A stretch of 39,541 nt of DNA from a bacterium. Its GTDB lineage: Bacteria > Zixibacteria > MSB-5A5 > WJJR01. The DNA lies in contig DATMBC010000036.1 of the NCBI GenBank assembly GCA_035559435.1, forward strand, positions 1 through 39,541. The letters run 5' to 3'. The notes under the pieces were generated by a model. That model saw only the letters and a program-made list of their open reading frames with translations. It made no database searches and had not been told where the DNA came from. This document shows positions 16,992-26,153 of this stretch, piece after piece. How positions within the stretch are numbered: the first letter of the stretch is position 1; the number at the start of each line of letters is the position of its first letter. The translations under genes and the position numbers were made by a program.

Positions 16992-18305
16992 TTACATGGA
17001 GCGGCCGCGAATCCTCCCGCGTTTCATAAACCCTTCATAGTGCCGCATGATCAAGTGCGACTCGATCTGCTGCAGTGTATCGAGGGCCACGCCGACCACG
17101 ATCAACAGGCCGGTGCCGCCGAAATAGTGCTGCACATTGAACTGCCGGATCAGGACATACGGCAGAATCGCAACGATCGCAAAAAAGATCGCGCCCGGCA
17201 ACGTGATCCGGGTCAGCACCCGATCGATATAATCGGACGTCCGCTTGCCCGGCCGGATGCCCGGGATGTAGCCGCCGTACTTCTTCATGTTCTCCGCCAG
17301 ATCAACCGGATTGAAGACAATCGCGGTATAGAAAAAGGCGAAGAAGATGATGATGATACCGTAGATGATCGAGTACACCCACGCGCCAGGGTTAAAATAG
17401 GCGCCGAGGTCCTGCAGCCACTGCACGTTCGGGAAAAACGACACGAGTGTCTGCGGCGCGAACATGATCGACTGCGCAAAGATGATCGGGATGACGCCGG
17501 CGGTGTTGACCGAGAGCGGGATATGGGTTGTCTGGCCACCATAGACTTTACGCCCGACCACCCGTTTGGGATACTGCACCGGGATGCGCCGTTGCGCGCG
17601 CGTCACCAGCACGACCGCCGCGACCACGGCGAGCATCAGCGCCACCATGAACAACTCAGTGAACAGTCCGCGGCGTCCGGCCATCAGTTCGCGGACTTCA
17701 TCGAAGATCGCCTGCGGGAAGGTGGCAATGATGCCGGTAAAGATGATCAGTGAAATCCCGTTGCCGATGCCGCGCTCGGTGATCTGCTCGCCCAGCCACA
17801 TGATGAAAATGGTGCCCGAAGTGAAAGTCACCATCGTCAGGAACTTGAAGCCCCAGCCCGGATTGGGCACGACCGGGGCACCCTGTCCGGCGCTGATCGA
17901 CTCCAGGAAAACCGCGGTACCCAGCGCCTGGAGGGCGGCCAGAAGGACCGTCCCATACCGGGTGTACTGGGTGATCTTACGGCGCCCCTCCTCCCCTTCC
18001 TTCTGCAGACGCTGGAAGAAGGGGACTACCGTCCCGAGCAACTGGATGATGATCGAGGCGGAGATGTAGGGCATGATGCCGAGGGCGAAGATGGTCGCCT
18101 TGTAGAAGGCGCCGCCCACGAACATGTCGTAGAGGCCGAAGAGCGTGTTACCGGCGCCGGCAAAGAACGCGCCCAACGCCCGCGTGTCGATGCCCGGCGT
18201 TGGGATGTGGCCGCCGACGCGGTAAACGACCAGAAGCCCCAGCGTGAACAGGACCCGGCGCCGGAGCTCCTCGATCTTGAATATGTTCTGAAACGCGTTT
18301 AGCAC
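16992..18305 (-). CDS. secY: Preprotein translocase subunit SecY
   Basis: SecY forms the protein-conducting channel in the cytoplasmic membrane with SecE and SecG. The 437-residue protein has ten membrane segments. It begins MLNAFQNIFKIEELRRRVLF and includes GIMPYISASIIIQLLG, a signature stretch, and the cytoplasmic loops that bind SecA or ribosomes (PGIRPGKRTSDYIDRVLTRI). The start is a GTG at 18303-18305. It lies between rplO and adk, its normal place. Confidence 0.98.
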   Translation of the reverse strand: MLNAFQNIFKIEELRRRVLFTLGLLVVYRVGGHIPTPGIDTRALGAFFAGAGNTLFGLYDMFVGGAFYKATIFALGIMPYISASIIIQLLGTVVPFFQRLQKEGEEGRRKITQYTRYGTVLLAALQALGTAVFLESISAGQGAPVVPNPGWGFKFLTMVTFTSGTIFIMWLGEQITERGIGNGISLIIFTGIIATFPQAIFDEVRELMAGRRGLFTELFMVALMLAVVAAVVLVTRAQRRIPVQYPKRVVGRKVYGGQTTHIPLSVNTAGVIPIIFAQSIMFAPQTLVSFFPNVQWLQDLGAYFNPGAWVYSIIYGIIIIFFAFFYTAIVFNPVDLAENMKKYGGYIPGIRPGKRTSDYIDRVLTRITLPGAIFFAIVAILPYVLIRQFNVQHYFGGTGLLIVVGVALDTLQQIESHLIMRHYEGFMKRGRIRGRSM

Positions 18306-18329
18306 AGTGGACTCGTCGTCTTCTCCCGA

Positions 18330-18797
18330 CTAGGCCTTGGGGGCCGGTTCGGATTTGAGAGGCACGATTTCGCAACGGCCGCCGGCGGCGGCGATCTTCT
18401 CTTTGGCGCTTTCCGAGAATGCGTTGGCATGGATGGTCACCGCGCGCGAGAGGGCGCCGTGGCCGAGCACTTTGACGGGCCGTCCGACGTGACGAACCAG
18501 GCCCTGCTTCTTCAGGGTGACCAGATCAAACGTGTCGCCACTGGCCTTGTCGAGGGCGGCGAGGTTGACCACCTGGTACTCGACGCGGAACGGGTTCCAG
18601 AACCCGACTTTGGGCAGGCGGCGGATGAGCGGCATCTGGCCGCCCTCTTTGCCGGGACGGCGACGGGCGCCCGTGCGCGAGAAGTAACCCTTGTGGCCGC
18701 GGGTGGAGGTCTTGCCGTGACCCGACCCGATGCCGCGTCCCACGCGCTTGCGATTCTTGGTCGCCCCGGTGGGCGGTGTGAGCGTTGAGAGATCCAT
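18330..18797 (-). CDS. rplO: 50S ribosomal protein L15
   Basis: L15 is a late-assembly large-subunit protein. The N-terminal glycine-rich extension NRKRVGRGIGSGHGKTSTRG is characteristic. The ATG at 18795-18797 gives MDLSTLTPPTGA, which matches the family start; an in-frame start nine codons upstream is unlikely. The product is 155 residues. It lies 23 bases after rpmD and 24 before secY. Confidence 0.97.
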   Translation of the reverse strand: MDLSTLTPPTGATKNRKRVGRGIGSGHGKTSTRGHKGYFSRTGARRRPGKEGGQMPLIRRLPKVGFWNPFRVEYQVVNLAALDKASGDTFDLVTLKKQGLVRHVGRPVKVLGHGALSRAVTIHANAFSESAKEKIAAAGGRCEIVPLKSEPAPKA

Positions 18798-18820
18798 TCT
18801 GCTGTCGTCCAACCTTCCGA

Positions 18821-19006
18821 TCAACCGACCTTTTCGACTTTGACCAGGTGCGCGACGGCGCGAATCATGCCGCGGATCATCGGCGTGTCATCGTGCTCGA
18901 CGGTCTGGTACAGTTTCCGGAATCCCAGCGCCCGGACATTGCGGCGGTGCTTTTCAACGCCGCGAATGACCGAACGGACATATGTGATGCGCAGACGTCC
19001 TGCCAT
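18821..19006 (-). CDS. rpmD: 50S ribosomal protein L30
   Basis: The 61-residue protein has the L30 pattern: LRITYVRSVIRGVEKHRRNV, then LGFRKLYQTVEHDDTPMIRG. Length is normal. It is ten bases downstream of rpsE and precedes rplO. Confidence 0.97.
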   Translation of the reverse strand: MAGRLRITYVRSVIRGVEKHRRNVRALGFRKLYQTVEHDDTPMIRGMIRAVAHLVKVEKVG

Positions 19007-19016
19007 GATTCACCCG

Positions 19017-19595
19017 TTAGTTTCCGTTGGTCTCGGCCGCGGGCGCGGAGGCGGCGGCCGCCTCGGCGGCCTTGCCGGCCATCTTGTGGCGGAACTCCGC
19101 CAGCACGCTGGCATGCCGCAACTGGCGCAGGCCATCCATGGTCGCCTTCACGACATTCTGTGGATTCGAAGAGCCCAGCGACTTGGAGAGCACATCCTGC
19201 ACGCCGGCCGACTCGAGCACGGCGCGCACCGCGCCGCCGGCGATCACGCCGGTTCCGGGGGAGGCCGGGCGCATGATCACCCGCGCCGCCCCCGCGCGTC
19301 CGATCACCGGATGCGGCAGGGTGCCGTTGCGCAACGTCACCGGCTCCATGCTCTTCTTGGCCGACTCCAGCCCCTTGCGGATCGCCTCGGAGACTTCACC
19401 GGCCTTGCCGAGCCCGATGCCGACACGTCCCTTGCGGTCGCCGGTGGCCACCAGCGCCGTGAAGGAGAAGCGCCGTCCGCCCTTCACCACTTTGGCCACG
19501 CGATTGATGAAGACCACCTTTTCCAAGAACTCGCCGGCATCCGGCGCGTTGCGGTGGTCGCGGTCTCTACCCGATCGTCCTGGTTGGTTCGCCAA
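19017..19595 (-). CDS. rpsE: 30S ribosomal protein S5
   Basis: S5 contributes to decoding fidelity and mRNA unwinding at the entry site. The S5 double-stranded RNA-binding domain is [20 protein letters not shown] followed by [15 protein letters not shown]; the C-terminal half has [19 protein letters not shown]. The best start is a TTG at 19593-19595 (MANQPGRSG) with AAGG upstream; no ATG or GTG would keep the domain whole. The last 20 or so residues form an Ala-rich low-complexity tail. Total length is 192. Confidence 0.97.
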   Translation of the reverse strand: MANQPGRSGRDRDHRNAPDAGEFLEKVVFINRVAKVVKGGRRFSFTALVATGDRKGRVGIGLGKAGEVSEAIRKGLESAKKSMEPVTLRNGTLPHPVIGRAGAARVIMRPASPGTGVIAGGAVRAVLESAGVQDVLSKSLGSSNPQNVVKATMDGLRQLRHASVLAEFRHKMAGKAAEAAAASAPAAETNGN

Positions 19596-19616
19596 ATTGC
19601 GCCTTCGACTTTCCGA

Positions 19617-19979
19617 CTAAATGGTCAATCCCGCTTCGCGCGCGCCGTCGGCCACGGCCTTGATGCGCCCGTGATAGCGGAAACGGTTACGATCAAACAC
19701 GGCGGCGGTGACGCCCTTGGCTTTGGCGAGTTCGGCGATCTTCTTGCCGACTTCCTTGGCCACGGCGGTCTTGCTGCCCTTGAGCGCGTCCTTCGCGTTG
19801 AGCGTCGACCAGTAGGCCACCGTCCGGCCGCCGGCGTCGTCGATCAGCTGCGCGGTGATGTTGCGCAGGGACTTCGAGACGGTCAGGCGGGGGCGCTCCG
19901 GCGTGCCCACCACGCGGTGGCGGACATGCAGGCGGCGGCGTTCACCGCGAATGCGTTTGAGTTCGAATTGTGATGGCAT
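19617..19979 (-). CDS. rplR: 50S ribosomal protein L18
   Basis: L18 binds 5S rRNA in the central protuberance. The 120-residue protein has RRLHVRHRVVGTPERPRLTV near the start and FDRNRFRYHGRIKAVADGAR near the end, the family hallmarks. It lies between rplF (16 bases) and rpsE (21 bases). Confidence 0.98.
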   Translation of the reverse strand: MPSQFELKRIRGERRRLHVRHRVVGTPERPRLTVSKSLRNITAQLIDDAGGRTVAYWSTLNAKDALKGSKTAVAKEVGKKIAELAKAKGVTAAVFDRNRFRYHGRIKAVADGAREAGLTI

Positions 19980-19995
19980 AGTCTCTCAGTCTCCA

Positions 19996-20532
19996 CTAAG
20001 CCGCGGTCTTGCCGGCCTTGCGGCGGACATACTCGCCTTCGTACCGAATGCCCTTGCCCTTGTAGGGCTCCGGCGGGCGCAGGCGGCGCAGACGCGCGGC
20101 CATTTCGCCCACCAATTCCTTGTTGACCCCTTCGACCGCGAACTTGGTCGGGTTCTCGACGACGAACGTGATGCCCTGGGGCGGCGTGATCAGGATCGGA
20201 TGCGAATACCCGACCGACAGATTCAGGCGCTTGCCCATCAGCTCCGCCTTGTAGCCGACGCCGACCATTTCGAGGGCGCGGCGGAAACCCGTCGAGGTGC
20301 CGGTGACCATGTTGGCGATCAGCGCCCGGGTCAGCCCATGCAGGGCGCGCACACGGCCGAGGTCGCTGGTGCGCGTGACGACCACGGCGCCGCCGTCCAG
20401 CGCGATCCCGATCTGCGGATCGAATCTGCGGCTCAGCTCCCCCTTGGGGCCCTTCACCGTGACGGTCGAGCCCTCGATTTTGACGGTGACCCCCTTGGGA
20501 ACCGGTACCGGATTTTTTCCCACTCGCGACAT
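19996..20532 (-). CDS. rplF: 50S ribosomal protein L6
   Basis: L6 sits near the factor-binding region of the large subunit. The 178-residue protein begins MSRVGKNPVPVPKGVTVKI, and has the second-domain signature PPEPYKGKGIRYEGEYVRRK at its C-terminus. Length is normal. It follows rpsH by 20 bases. Confidence 0.98.
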   Translation of the reverse strand: MSRVGKNPVPVPKGVTVKIEGSTVTVKGPKGELSRRFDPQIGIALDGGAVVVTRTSDLGRVRALHGLTRALIANMVTGTSTGFRRALEMVGVGYKAELMGKRLNLSVGYSHPILITPPQGITFVVENPTKFAVEGVNKELVGEMAARLRRLRPPEPYKGKGIRYEGEYVRRKAGKTAA

Positions 20533-20552
20533 AATCTTGACTCAGTTCCCGA

Positions 20553-20951
20553 TTACCAGACGTGACACAGCAATTCGCCGCCGATGCCCTGATCGAGCGC
20601 CTGCTTGGCGGTCATGATGCCGCGGGACGTGGACACGACGGTCACGCCCAATTGACGATTGATGATTTTCAGCTGGTCCTTGTCGGCGTAACGGCGCAGC
20701 CCCGGCTTGGACAGCCGCCTGAGGCCGGTGATCACAGGCTCCTGGTCGGGGGTGTAGCGCAGACGAATCACCAGTTGGTTCTGGCGGGGGTCGGCCTGCT
20801 CGGTGAACCCCTTGATATAATGGTGCTCCTGAAGGATGCGCGTGATTTCGCGCTTCATCCGGGACGCCGGGACGGTCAGCCGCTTGTGCCCCGCGCCGGA
20901 GGCGTTGCGGATGCGCGTCAACAGATCAGAGATCGGGTCGGTCATCGACAT
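20553..20951 (-). CDS. rpsH: 30S ribosomal protein S8
   Basis: S8 binds helix 21 of 16S rRNA and is the classic spc-operon repressor. The 132-residue protein begins MSMTDPISDLLTRIRNA and ends with VVSTSRGIMTAKQALDQGIG, the rRNA-binding C-terminal motif. The ATG at 20949-20951 is preferred because AGGAAG is correctly spaced from it; a second ATG two codons later is also possible. It follows rpsN by 24 bases. Confidence 0.97.
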   Translation of the reverse strand: MSMTDPISDLLTRIRNASGAGHKRLTVPASRMKREITRILQEHHYIKGFTEQADPRQNQLVIRLRYTPDQEPVITGLRRLSKPGLRRYADKDQLKIINRQLGVTVVSTSRGIMTAKQALDQGIGGELLCHVW

Positions 20952-20975
20952 TCGGAATCTTCCTGCCTTATGAAA

Positions 20976-21161
20976 CTACCAGCTCGCCTTCACCACGCCG
21001 GGGATGTCGCCCTGCAACGCGAGGTTGCGGAAGCACAGCCGGCAGATGCCGAACTTGCGGAGATAGGCGCGCGGACGTCCGCACAGCCGGCAACGATTGT
21101 ATTTCCGGACCGCGAACTTCGGGGTTCTCTTCTGCTTCACTACGAGACATTTCTTGGCCAT
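20976..21161 (-). CDS. rpsN: 30S ribosomal protein S14, type Z
   Basis: The 61-residue zinc-binding form of S14 has C24 and C27 (RCRLCGRP) and C40 and C43 (GICRLCFR), with the usual end [11 protein letters not shown]. Organisms with only this short form differ from enterobacteria, which carry a 101-residue form. It lies between rplE and rpsH. Confidence 0.98.
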   Translation of the reverse strand: MAKKCLVVKQKRTPKFAVRKYNRCRLCGRPRAYLRKFGICRLCFRNLALQGDIPGVVKASW

Positions 21162-21186
21162 AGTATCCTGATCCGTCGAGCCGCCG

Positions 21187-21813
21187 TCAGGCGCCGCGCT
21201 TGCGGAACGGCATTCCCATCAGGCGCAGCAACTCGAGCCCTTCCTCGTCGGTGCGCGCGCTTGTGCAAATCGTGATATTCATCCCGCGGATCTTGTCGAC
21301 CTTATCGTAATCGATCTCCGGGAAAATGATCTGTTCCTTGATACCCAGCGTGTAGTTGCCCTGGCCGTCGAACGACTTGGTCGGCACGCCGCGAAAATCA
21401 CGGACGCGCGGCAACGCGATGTTGGTCAGCCGGTCGAAGAACTCGTACATCCGCGCCCCGCGCAGCGTCACCGAGCAGCCAATCGGCACGCCCTGACGGA
21501 GCTTGAAGTTCGAGATCGACTTGCGGGCGCGGCGGATGACGGCCTTCTGGCCGGTGATCATGCCCAACTCGGTGGCCGCCAATTCGACGACCTTGGGGTT
21601 GGCGATGGCTTCGCCCAGCCCCTGGTTGATCACGATCTTCTCCATACGGGGCGCGCGCATCGGGCTTTGGAACCCGAACTGCTCCATCAGCTTCGGCACG
21701 ACGTCCTTGTGGTAGCGCTCCTTGAGACGCGCCGGCGCCGCCGCTTCGGCCGGGGCCTTGTCGCCCTTGTCGGCCTTGCCCTTTTTCTCTTTGGTCTTCT
21801 CGTCTTTAGCCAC
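21187..21813 (-). CDS. rplE: 50S ribosomal protein L5
   Basis: L5 binds 5S rRNA and contacts the P-site tRNA. The core begins at about residue 29 ([20 protein letters not shown]) and includes [15 protein letters not shown] and [19 protein letters not shown]. The first 28 residues are a Lys/Ala/Glu-rich low-complexity extension not found in most L5 proteins, giving 208 residues rather than about 180. The start is a GTG at 21811-21813; MEQFGFQSP is too far inside to be the true start. Confidence 0.97.
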   Translation of the reverse strand: MAKDEKTKEKKGKADKGDKAPAEAAAPARLKERYHKDVVPKLMEQFGFQSPMRAPRMEKIVINQGLGEAIANPKVVELAATELGMITGQKAVIRRARKSISNFKLRQGVPIGCSVTLRGARMYEFFDRLTNIALPRVRDFRGVPTKSFDGQGNYTLGIKEQIIFPEIDYDKVDKIRGMNITICTSARTDEEGLELLRLMGMPFRKRGA

Positions 21814-21833
21814 GACTCAATCCAACCCTGGGT

Positions 21834-22058
21834 CTACTCCACCCGCCGCTTCACATTCGAGATGTGAATCGGCGCTTCCTTTTCGACAATGCCGCCCTTC
21901 GGATTCCGCTGGGTCGGCCGCGAGTGGCGCTTGATCATGTTGACGCCCTCGACGACGACGCGGTTCTTGCCGGGATCGACGCGCAGAACGCGTCCGGTCT
22001 TGCCCTTGTCGGCGCCGGCCAGCACCAGCACGGTATCGCCTTTTTTCACATGCGCCAT
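21834..22058 (-). CDS. rplX: 50S ribosomal protein L24, short form
   Basis: L24 starts large-subunit assembly. The KOW motif is clear: [20 protein letters not shown], then [20 protein letters not shown]. At 74 residues it stops right after [13 protein letters not shown], where many bacterial L24 proteins continue for 25-30 more. No continuation was seen in another frame before rplE, so this looks like a naturally short form and not a frameshift. Confidence 0.96.
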   Translation of the reverse strand: MAHVKKGDTVLVLAGADKGKTGRVLRVDPGKNRVVVEGVNMIKRHSRPTQRNPKGGIVEKEAPIHISNVKRRVE

Positions 22059-22082
22059 AGTCTCAGTCCCTCACCGGATCGC

Positions 22083-22451
22083 TCAGAGCACCTCGGGCGC
22101 CAGCGAGACGATCTTCATAAAGTTCTTTTCGCGCAGTTCACGCGCCACCGGCCCGAAGATGCGGGTGCCGCGCGGCTCGCCGGCGTCGTTGATGATCACC
22201 GCCGCGTTGTCGGAGAAGCGTATGTAGGAGCCATCGCGCCGCCGCACCGGGCGGGTGGTGCGCACCACGACCGCCTTGCACTTCTCTTTCTTTTTCACCG
22301 TGCCGCCCGGGACCGCCTCTTTGACCGAGCAGATCACCAGGTCGCCGACGCGGGCGTAGCGGCGCTTGGTGCCGCCGAGCACGCGGAAGCACATGATCAC
22401 CTTGGCGCCCGAATTGTCGGCCACGTTGAGCCGGCTGTATTCCTGTATCAT
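22083..22451 (-). CDS. rplN: 50S ribosomal protein L14
   Basis: L14 lies at the subunit interface. The 122-residue protein begins [20 protein letters not shown] and carries [20 protein letters not shown] and [20 protein letters not shown], all strongly conserved. Length is exact for the family. It follows rpsQ by 27 bases. Confidence 0.98.
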   Translation of the reverse strand: MIQEYSRLNVADNSGAKVIMCFRVLGGTKRRYARVGDLVICSVKEAVPGGTVKKKEKCKAVVVRTTRPVRRRDGSYIRFSDNAAVIINDAGEPRGTRIFGPVARELREKNFMKIVSLAPEVL

Positions 22452-22478
22452 GGTCGCACTCTTCCCGGCGTCTCTGCC

Positions 22479-22742
22479 TTACTTCGCCCGCTCCAGCACT
22501 TCCACCAGTCGCCACCGCTTGTTCTTCGACAGCGGCCGGGTCTCCATCACCTTGACGCGGTCGCCGATGTGCGCCTCGCCCTTTTCGTCGTGGGCCATTA
22601 GTTTGGCCGAGACGCGGACAACGCGGCCATACGACGGATGCGCCATGGTGCGGTCGATCTTCACCGTGATCGTCTTGTTCATCTTGTCCGAGACCACGAT
22701 GCCGACACGGGTCTTGCGGGCGGGGCGTTTAACGGATGGCAT
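22479..22742 (-). CDS. rpsQ: 30S ribosomal protein S17
   Basis: S17 is a primary 16S rRNA binder with an OB fold. The 87-residue protein has RKTRVGIVVSDKMNKTITVK and the C-terminal VKVMETRPLSKNKRWRLVEV. The ATG at 22740-22742 (MPSVKRPARK) fits the family; the in-frame TTG eight codons upstream would overlap the rpmC stop region and is not needed. Confidence 0.97.
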   Translation of the reverse strand: MPSVKRPARKTRVGIVVSDKMNKTITVKIDRTMAHPSYGRVVRVSAKLMAHDEKGEAHIGDRVKVMETRPLSKNKRWRLVEVLERAK

Positions 22743-22762
22743 ATTCTTCTTCGAACCTCTCC

Positions 22763-22966
22763 TCAAGCCTGGGCCTGCCGCTGGTTCATGACCGTTTTGA
22801 CGCGCGCGATCTGACGGCGCAGGTGCCGCAGCAGCAGCGGGTTGGCCGGCGGTTGCAACGAGCGGCGCACCCGGATATTGAACAGCTCTTCCTGCAAATC
22901 CCGCAGGTGCCGGCTGAGTTCTTCCGGCGCCATTTCACGCAGACGATCGTTTCCCAATTTCTCCAT
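22763..22966 (-). CDS. rpmC: 50S ribosomal protein L29
   Basis: A 67-residue helical protein at the exit tunnel rim, a docking site for trigger factor and SRP. The pattern LREMAPEELSRHLRDLQEEL followed by NIRVRRSLQPPANPLLLRHL and RRQIARVKTVMNQRQ is typical. It lies nine bases after rplP. Confidence 0.97.
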   Translation of the reverse strand: MEKLGNDRLREMAPEELSRHLRDLQEELFNIRVRRSLQPPANPLLLRHLRRQIARVKTVMNQRQAQA

Positions 22967-22975
22967 GACCGATTC

Positions 22976-23398
22976 CTAGGCGGCTCCGACCGCGTGCGAC
23001 TTCACAAACTTGGTTTTCAGCGGCAGCTTGCCGGCGGCCAGCCTCAGCGCCCGCTCCGCCAACTTCTCCTCAATGCCATCGATCTCGAACATGACGCGTC
23101 CGGCCTTCACCACCGCCACCCAGTATTCCGGGTTGCCCTTCCCCTTGCCCATGCGGGTCTCGGCCGGCTTGACCGTCACCGGCTTGTCCGGGAAGATGCG
23201 AATCCACACCTTGCCGCCGCGCTTGATGTGACGGGTGAGCGCGACGCGCGCCGCCTCGATCTGCTTGTTGGTGACCCAGGCCGGCTCCATCGCCTTGAGG
23301 CCATACTGGCCGAAGGCAATGGTGCTGCCCAGATACGCCTTGCCGGTGCGGCGGCCGCGTTGCTGCTTGCGATGCTTGACTCGTTTTGGTGACAGCAC
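22976..23398 (-). CDS. rplP: 50S ribosomal protein L16
   Basis: L16 contacts the A-site tRNA and is essential for peptidyl transfer geometry. The 140-residue protein begins [20 protein letters not shown] and has [20 protein letters not shown], then [20 protein letters not shown]. Start codon is GTG at 23396-23398. It follows rpsC by 23 bases. Confidence 0.98.
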   Translation of the reverse strand: MLSPKRVKHRKQQRGRRTGKAYLGSTIAFGQYGLKAMEPAWVTNKQIEAARVALTRHIKRGGKVWIRIFPDKPVTVKPAETRMGKGKGNPEYWVAVVKAGRVMFEIDGIEEKLAERALRLAAGKLPLKTKFVKSHAVGAA

Positions 23399-23421
23399 GG
23401 ACTATCAATCCTTCGTCTGGG

Positions 23422-24201
23422 TTATTCTTCCCCGGCGTCGCCGCCGTCCCCTTCGCGTTCTTCCGGACGTTTCCGGCGCGAGCGCGCGCCCGGCTTTTTC
23501 GACCGCGGCCCGCGTCCCCGCTCCCGTTCGCGTCCAAACGTCGGCGCCTCTTCCTCTTTCTCCACCTGATCGGCCGGACTAAGGACCTCGCCTTTGAAGA
23601 TCCACACTTTCACGCCGATGGTGCCGAAGGCGGTGTGGGCGGTGGAGCGGGCGAAGTCGATGTCGGCGCGCAGGGTGTGAAGCGGCACGCGTCCTTCCAT
23701 GTATTTTTCCGAGCGGGCGATTTCGGCGCCGCCGAGCCGTCCGCTGCACTGAATGCGCATTCCCAACGCGCCCATCTTCATCGTCGCCGCCAGAGCCTTC
23801 TTCATCGCGCGGCGGAAGGAGATGCGGCCCTCCAGCTGGCGCGCGATCGAGTCGGCCACCAGCTGCGCCCGCAGCTCGGGGCGTTTGACCTCGACAATAT
23901 TGAGGGTGATGTCCTTTTTGGTCAGAAGCTGGAGCTCTTCACGCAGTTTGTCGACTTCGGCGCCCTTGCGGCCGATGACGATGCCCGGACGCGAGGTGTG
24001 GATGTCGACGGTGATGCGCTTCGGCTGGCGCACGATCTCAATCTTGGCGATCCCGGCGTTCTCGAGGCGGCGGCCGATGTAGCGCTTGATCGTCAGATCC
24101 TCGATCAGGAGGTCCGAGAAATTGCGCTGAGCGAACCACCGCGACGACCAGCTGCGAATGACGCCGACGCGGAAACCAACCGGATGTGTTTTCTGACCCA
24201 A
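23422..24201 (-). CDS. rpsC: 30S ribosomal protein S3
   Basis: S3 lines the mRNA entry tunnel. The start is a TTG at 24199-24201, giving [18 protein letters not shown], the conserved N-terminus, with GGAGG five bases upstream; an in-frame TTG five codons earlier would contain that ribosome-binding site. The KH domain has [18 protein letters not shown], and the C-terminal domain has [20 protein letters not shown] and [14 protein letters not shown]. The last 50 or so residues are an Arg/Glu/Gly-rich tail ([20 protein letters not shown] and onward). Total 259 residues. Confidence 0.97.
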   Translation of the reverse strand: MGQKTHPVGFRVGVIRSWSSRWFAQRNFSDLLIEDLTIKRYIGRRLENAGIAKIEIVRQPKRITVDIHTSRPGIVIGRKGAEVDKLREELQLLTKKDITLNIVEVKRPELRAQLVADSIARQLEGRISFRRAMKKALAATMKMGALGMRIQCSGRLGGAEIARSEKYMEGRVPLHTLRADIDFARSTAHTAFGTIGVKVWIFKGEVLSPADQVEKEEEAPTFGRERERGRGPRSKKPGARSRRKRPEEREGDGGDAGEE

Positions 24202-24231
24202 GCGATCCTCCAACAACGCGAAATATTGAGA

Positions 24232-24657
24232 CTACTTCTTCTCCGCGGCCTTTTCGGCGGCGGCGGCGCGTGCGCGGGCGGCCTTGGCCGCCTGGCGGGC
24301 GCGCTCTTCCTGCGCCGGTTCATCACTGACCACCACGCGGACATGGCAGTAGCGCTTGCGGATCCGATAGGCGCGGCCCATGCCGGTGGCGCGGAAACGG
24401 CGCGCGATCGGGCCGCCGTCGACCACCACCTGCGCGACCACAAAGTCCGTGGTCTTGTGGTGGGCGGTGCCTTCCACGGCCAGAGCGTTGGCGGTCGCCG
24501 AGGCGATCACCTTGGCCAGCGGCGTGGCGGCCGCCTTCGGCAGGGCCTTGAGGATGGCCGCGGCGCGATCCACCGGGACCCCTTTGACCAATTCGGCGAC
24601 ACGGCGCATCTTGCGCGCCGACCCGCGGCAGAACCGTGATTGTGCTTTACCTTCCAT
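24232..24657 (-). CDS. rplV: 50S ribosomal protein L22
   Basis: L22 lines the exit tunnel with its hairpin loop. The core shows SARKMRRVAELVKGVPVDRA, then VDGGPIARRFRATGMGRAYR, the tunnel loop. The 30-residue C-terminal tail (DEPAQEERARQAAKAARARA and onward) is Ala/Arg/Glu-rich and extra to the family core of about 110. The ATG at 24655-24657 (MEGKAQSRFC) is preferred to a TTG two codons earlier. Total 141 residues. Confidence 0.97.
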   Translation of the reverse strand: MEGKAQSRFCRGSARKMRRVAELVKGVPVDRAAAILKALPKAAATPLAKVIASATANALAVEGTAHHKTTDFVVAQVVVDGGPIARRFRATGMGRAYRIRKRYCHVRVVVSDEPAQEERARQAAKAARARAAAAEKAAEKK

Positions 24658-24675
24658 AATCAATCGCCTGCGCCC

Positions 24676-24972
24676 TTACTTCTTGTGGGTGGGACCGGTC
24701 GCCTTTTCGGTCTTCTTTTCGCCATGGCCGCGGAATGTGCGCGTCGGGGCAAACTCGCCCAACTTGTGTCCGACCATGTTCTCGGTCACATAGACCGGGA
24801 TGAACTTGTTGCCGTTGTGAATGGCGATCGTGTGCCCGACAAACTCCGGCGGAATGGTCGACCGGCGCGCCCAGGTTTTGACGACCCGCTTTTCCCCTTC
24901 CTCATTGAGCTTCTCGATGACGTTCATCAAGCTCTCGCTGACGTAGGGACCTTTTTTCAACGAACGCGGCAC
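24676..24972 (-). CDS. rpsS: 30S ribosomal protein S19
   Basis: S19 lies in the head of the 30S subunit next to S13. The 98-residue protein starts (GTG at 24970-24972) [20 protein letters not shown] and has [20 protein letters not shown] and [19 protein letters not shown]. It lies 39 bases after rplB. Confidence 0.98.
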   Translation of the reverse strand: MPRSLKKGPYVSESLMNVIEKLNEEGEKRVVKTWARRSTIPPEFVGHTIAIHNGNKFIPVYVTENMVGHKLGEFAPTRTFRGHGEKKTEKATGPTHKK

Positions 24973-25011
24973 GTTCTATCTCCTCACCGACGGCTGCAAC
25001 TGCTCCACTTG

Positions 25012-25839
25012 CTAACGATCCCGCCGCTTGACGATGTACTTCGACGACGGGTTTTTCTTCTTGCGCGTCTTCAGGCCCTTGGACTTCAGCCCCCAGGGCG
25101 AACAGGGGTGGCGTCCGCCGGAGGAACGTCCCTCGCCGCCGCCCATGGGGTGGTCGACGGGGTTGGTGGCAACGCCGCGCACGCTGGGACGGCGTCCGCG
25201 CCAGCGGCTGGCGCCCGCCTTCCCCAAGCTGATGTTTTCATGGTCGAGATTGCCGACCTGCCCCACGGTGGCAAAGCACTGCTCGCGCACTAGGCGCACC
25301 TCGCCGGAGGGGAGCTTCAGATGGGCCATGCCGTTTTCCTTGGCGGCCAGGATCACCTGCGCGCCGGCGGCCCGGGCCATCTGCCCGCCCTTGCCCGACT
25401 TCAACTCGACATTGTGGACCGAGACGCCCAGCGGAATGTTGGCCAGAGGCAGCGAATTGCCCACCTTGACTTCCACTTCCGGACCGGACAGAATCGTTTC
25501 GCCCACGCGCAGCCCTTCCGGCGCGAGGATGTAGCGCTTCTCGCCGTCGGCGTAGAACAACAGGGCGATGCGGGCCGAGCGGTTGGGATCGTATTCGATC
25601 GCCGCCACCCTCGCCGGGATGCCGTGCTTGTCGCGCCGGAAATCGATGATGCGATAGAAGCGCTTGTGCCCGCCGCCACGACAGAAGGCGGTCACGCGGC
25701 CCTTGTTGTTACGGCCGCCCGACTTGCGCAGCGCCTCGACCAGCGACTTCTCCGGCTTGGTCTTGGTGATCTCATCGAACGTCGGAACGGTCCGATGACG
25801 GATCCCCGCGGACGTCGGCTTGAATGATTTGACTCCCAT
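25012..25839 (-). CDS. rplB: 50S ribosomal protein L2
   Basis: L2 is needed for subunit joining and peptidyl-transferase activity. The 275-residue length is normal. Landmarks are [40 protein letters not shown] and the C-terminal [20 protein letters not shown], which holds the conserved histidine. It lies 20 bases after rplW. Confidence 0.98.
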   Translation of the reverse strand: MGVKSFKPTSAGIRHRTVPTFDEITKTKPEKSLVEALRKSGGRNNKGRVTAFCRGGGHKRFYRIIDFRRDKHGIPARVAAIEYDPNRSARIALLFYADGEKRYILAPEGLRVGETILSGPEVEVKVGNSLPLANIPLGVSVHNVELKSGKGGQMARAAGAQVILAAKENGMAHLKLPSGEVRLVREQCFATVGQVGNLDHENISLGKAGASRWRGRRPSVRGVATNPVDHPMGGGEGRSSGGRHPCSPWGLKSKGLKTRKKKNPSSKYIVKRRDR

Positions 25840-25859
25840 ATCTTATCCCAGCGAGAAGA

Positions 25860-26153
25860 TCAGACCTTCTCGAACAGTTCGATGTGTCCCTCGGGCGCGA
25901 TGGTGATATAGGCCTTCTTCCAGGCCGGCCGCTTGCCCGCGTAGCGCCCGAGGCGCTTGAGCTTGCCGCGCACGTTGATGGTGCGCACACCGGTCACCTT
26001 GACCTTGAACAACTCCTCAATGGCGCGGCTGATTTCGAGCCGGTTGGCGTCGGCGGCGACTTCGAAGGCGAAGCAGTGCCGGTTCTCACGGAGGATGACA
26101 CTTTTCTCCGTGGTCAGGGCGCGCTTGACGATGGCGCGGGCGTCGGTCTTCAT
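25860..26153 (-). CDS. rplW: 50S ribosomal protein L23
   Basis: L23 sits at the tunnel exit and binds trigger factor and SRP. The 97-residue protein has VKRALTTEKSVILRENRHCF and VRTINVRGKLKRLGRYAGKR, as in the family. Its start overlaps the rplD stop by four bases (ATGA), indicating coupled translation. Confidence 0.97.
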   Translation of the reverse strand: MKTDARAIVKRALTTEKSVILRENRHCFAFEVAADANRLEISRAIEELFKVKVTGVRTINVRGKLKRLGRYAGKRPAWKKAYITIAPEGHIELFEKV

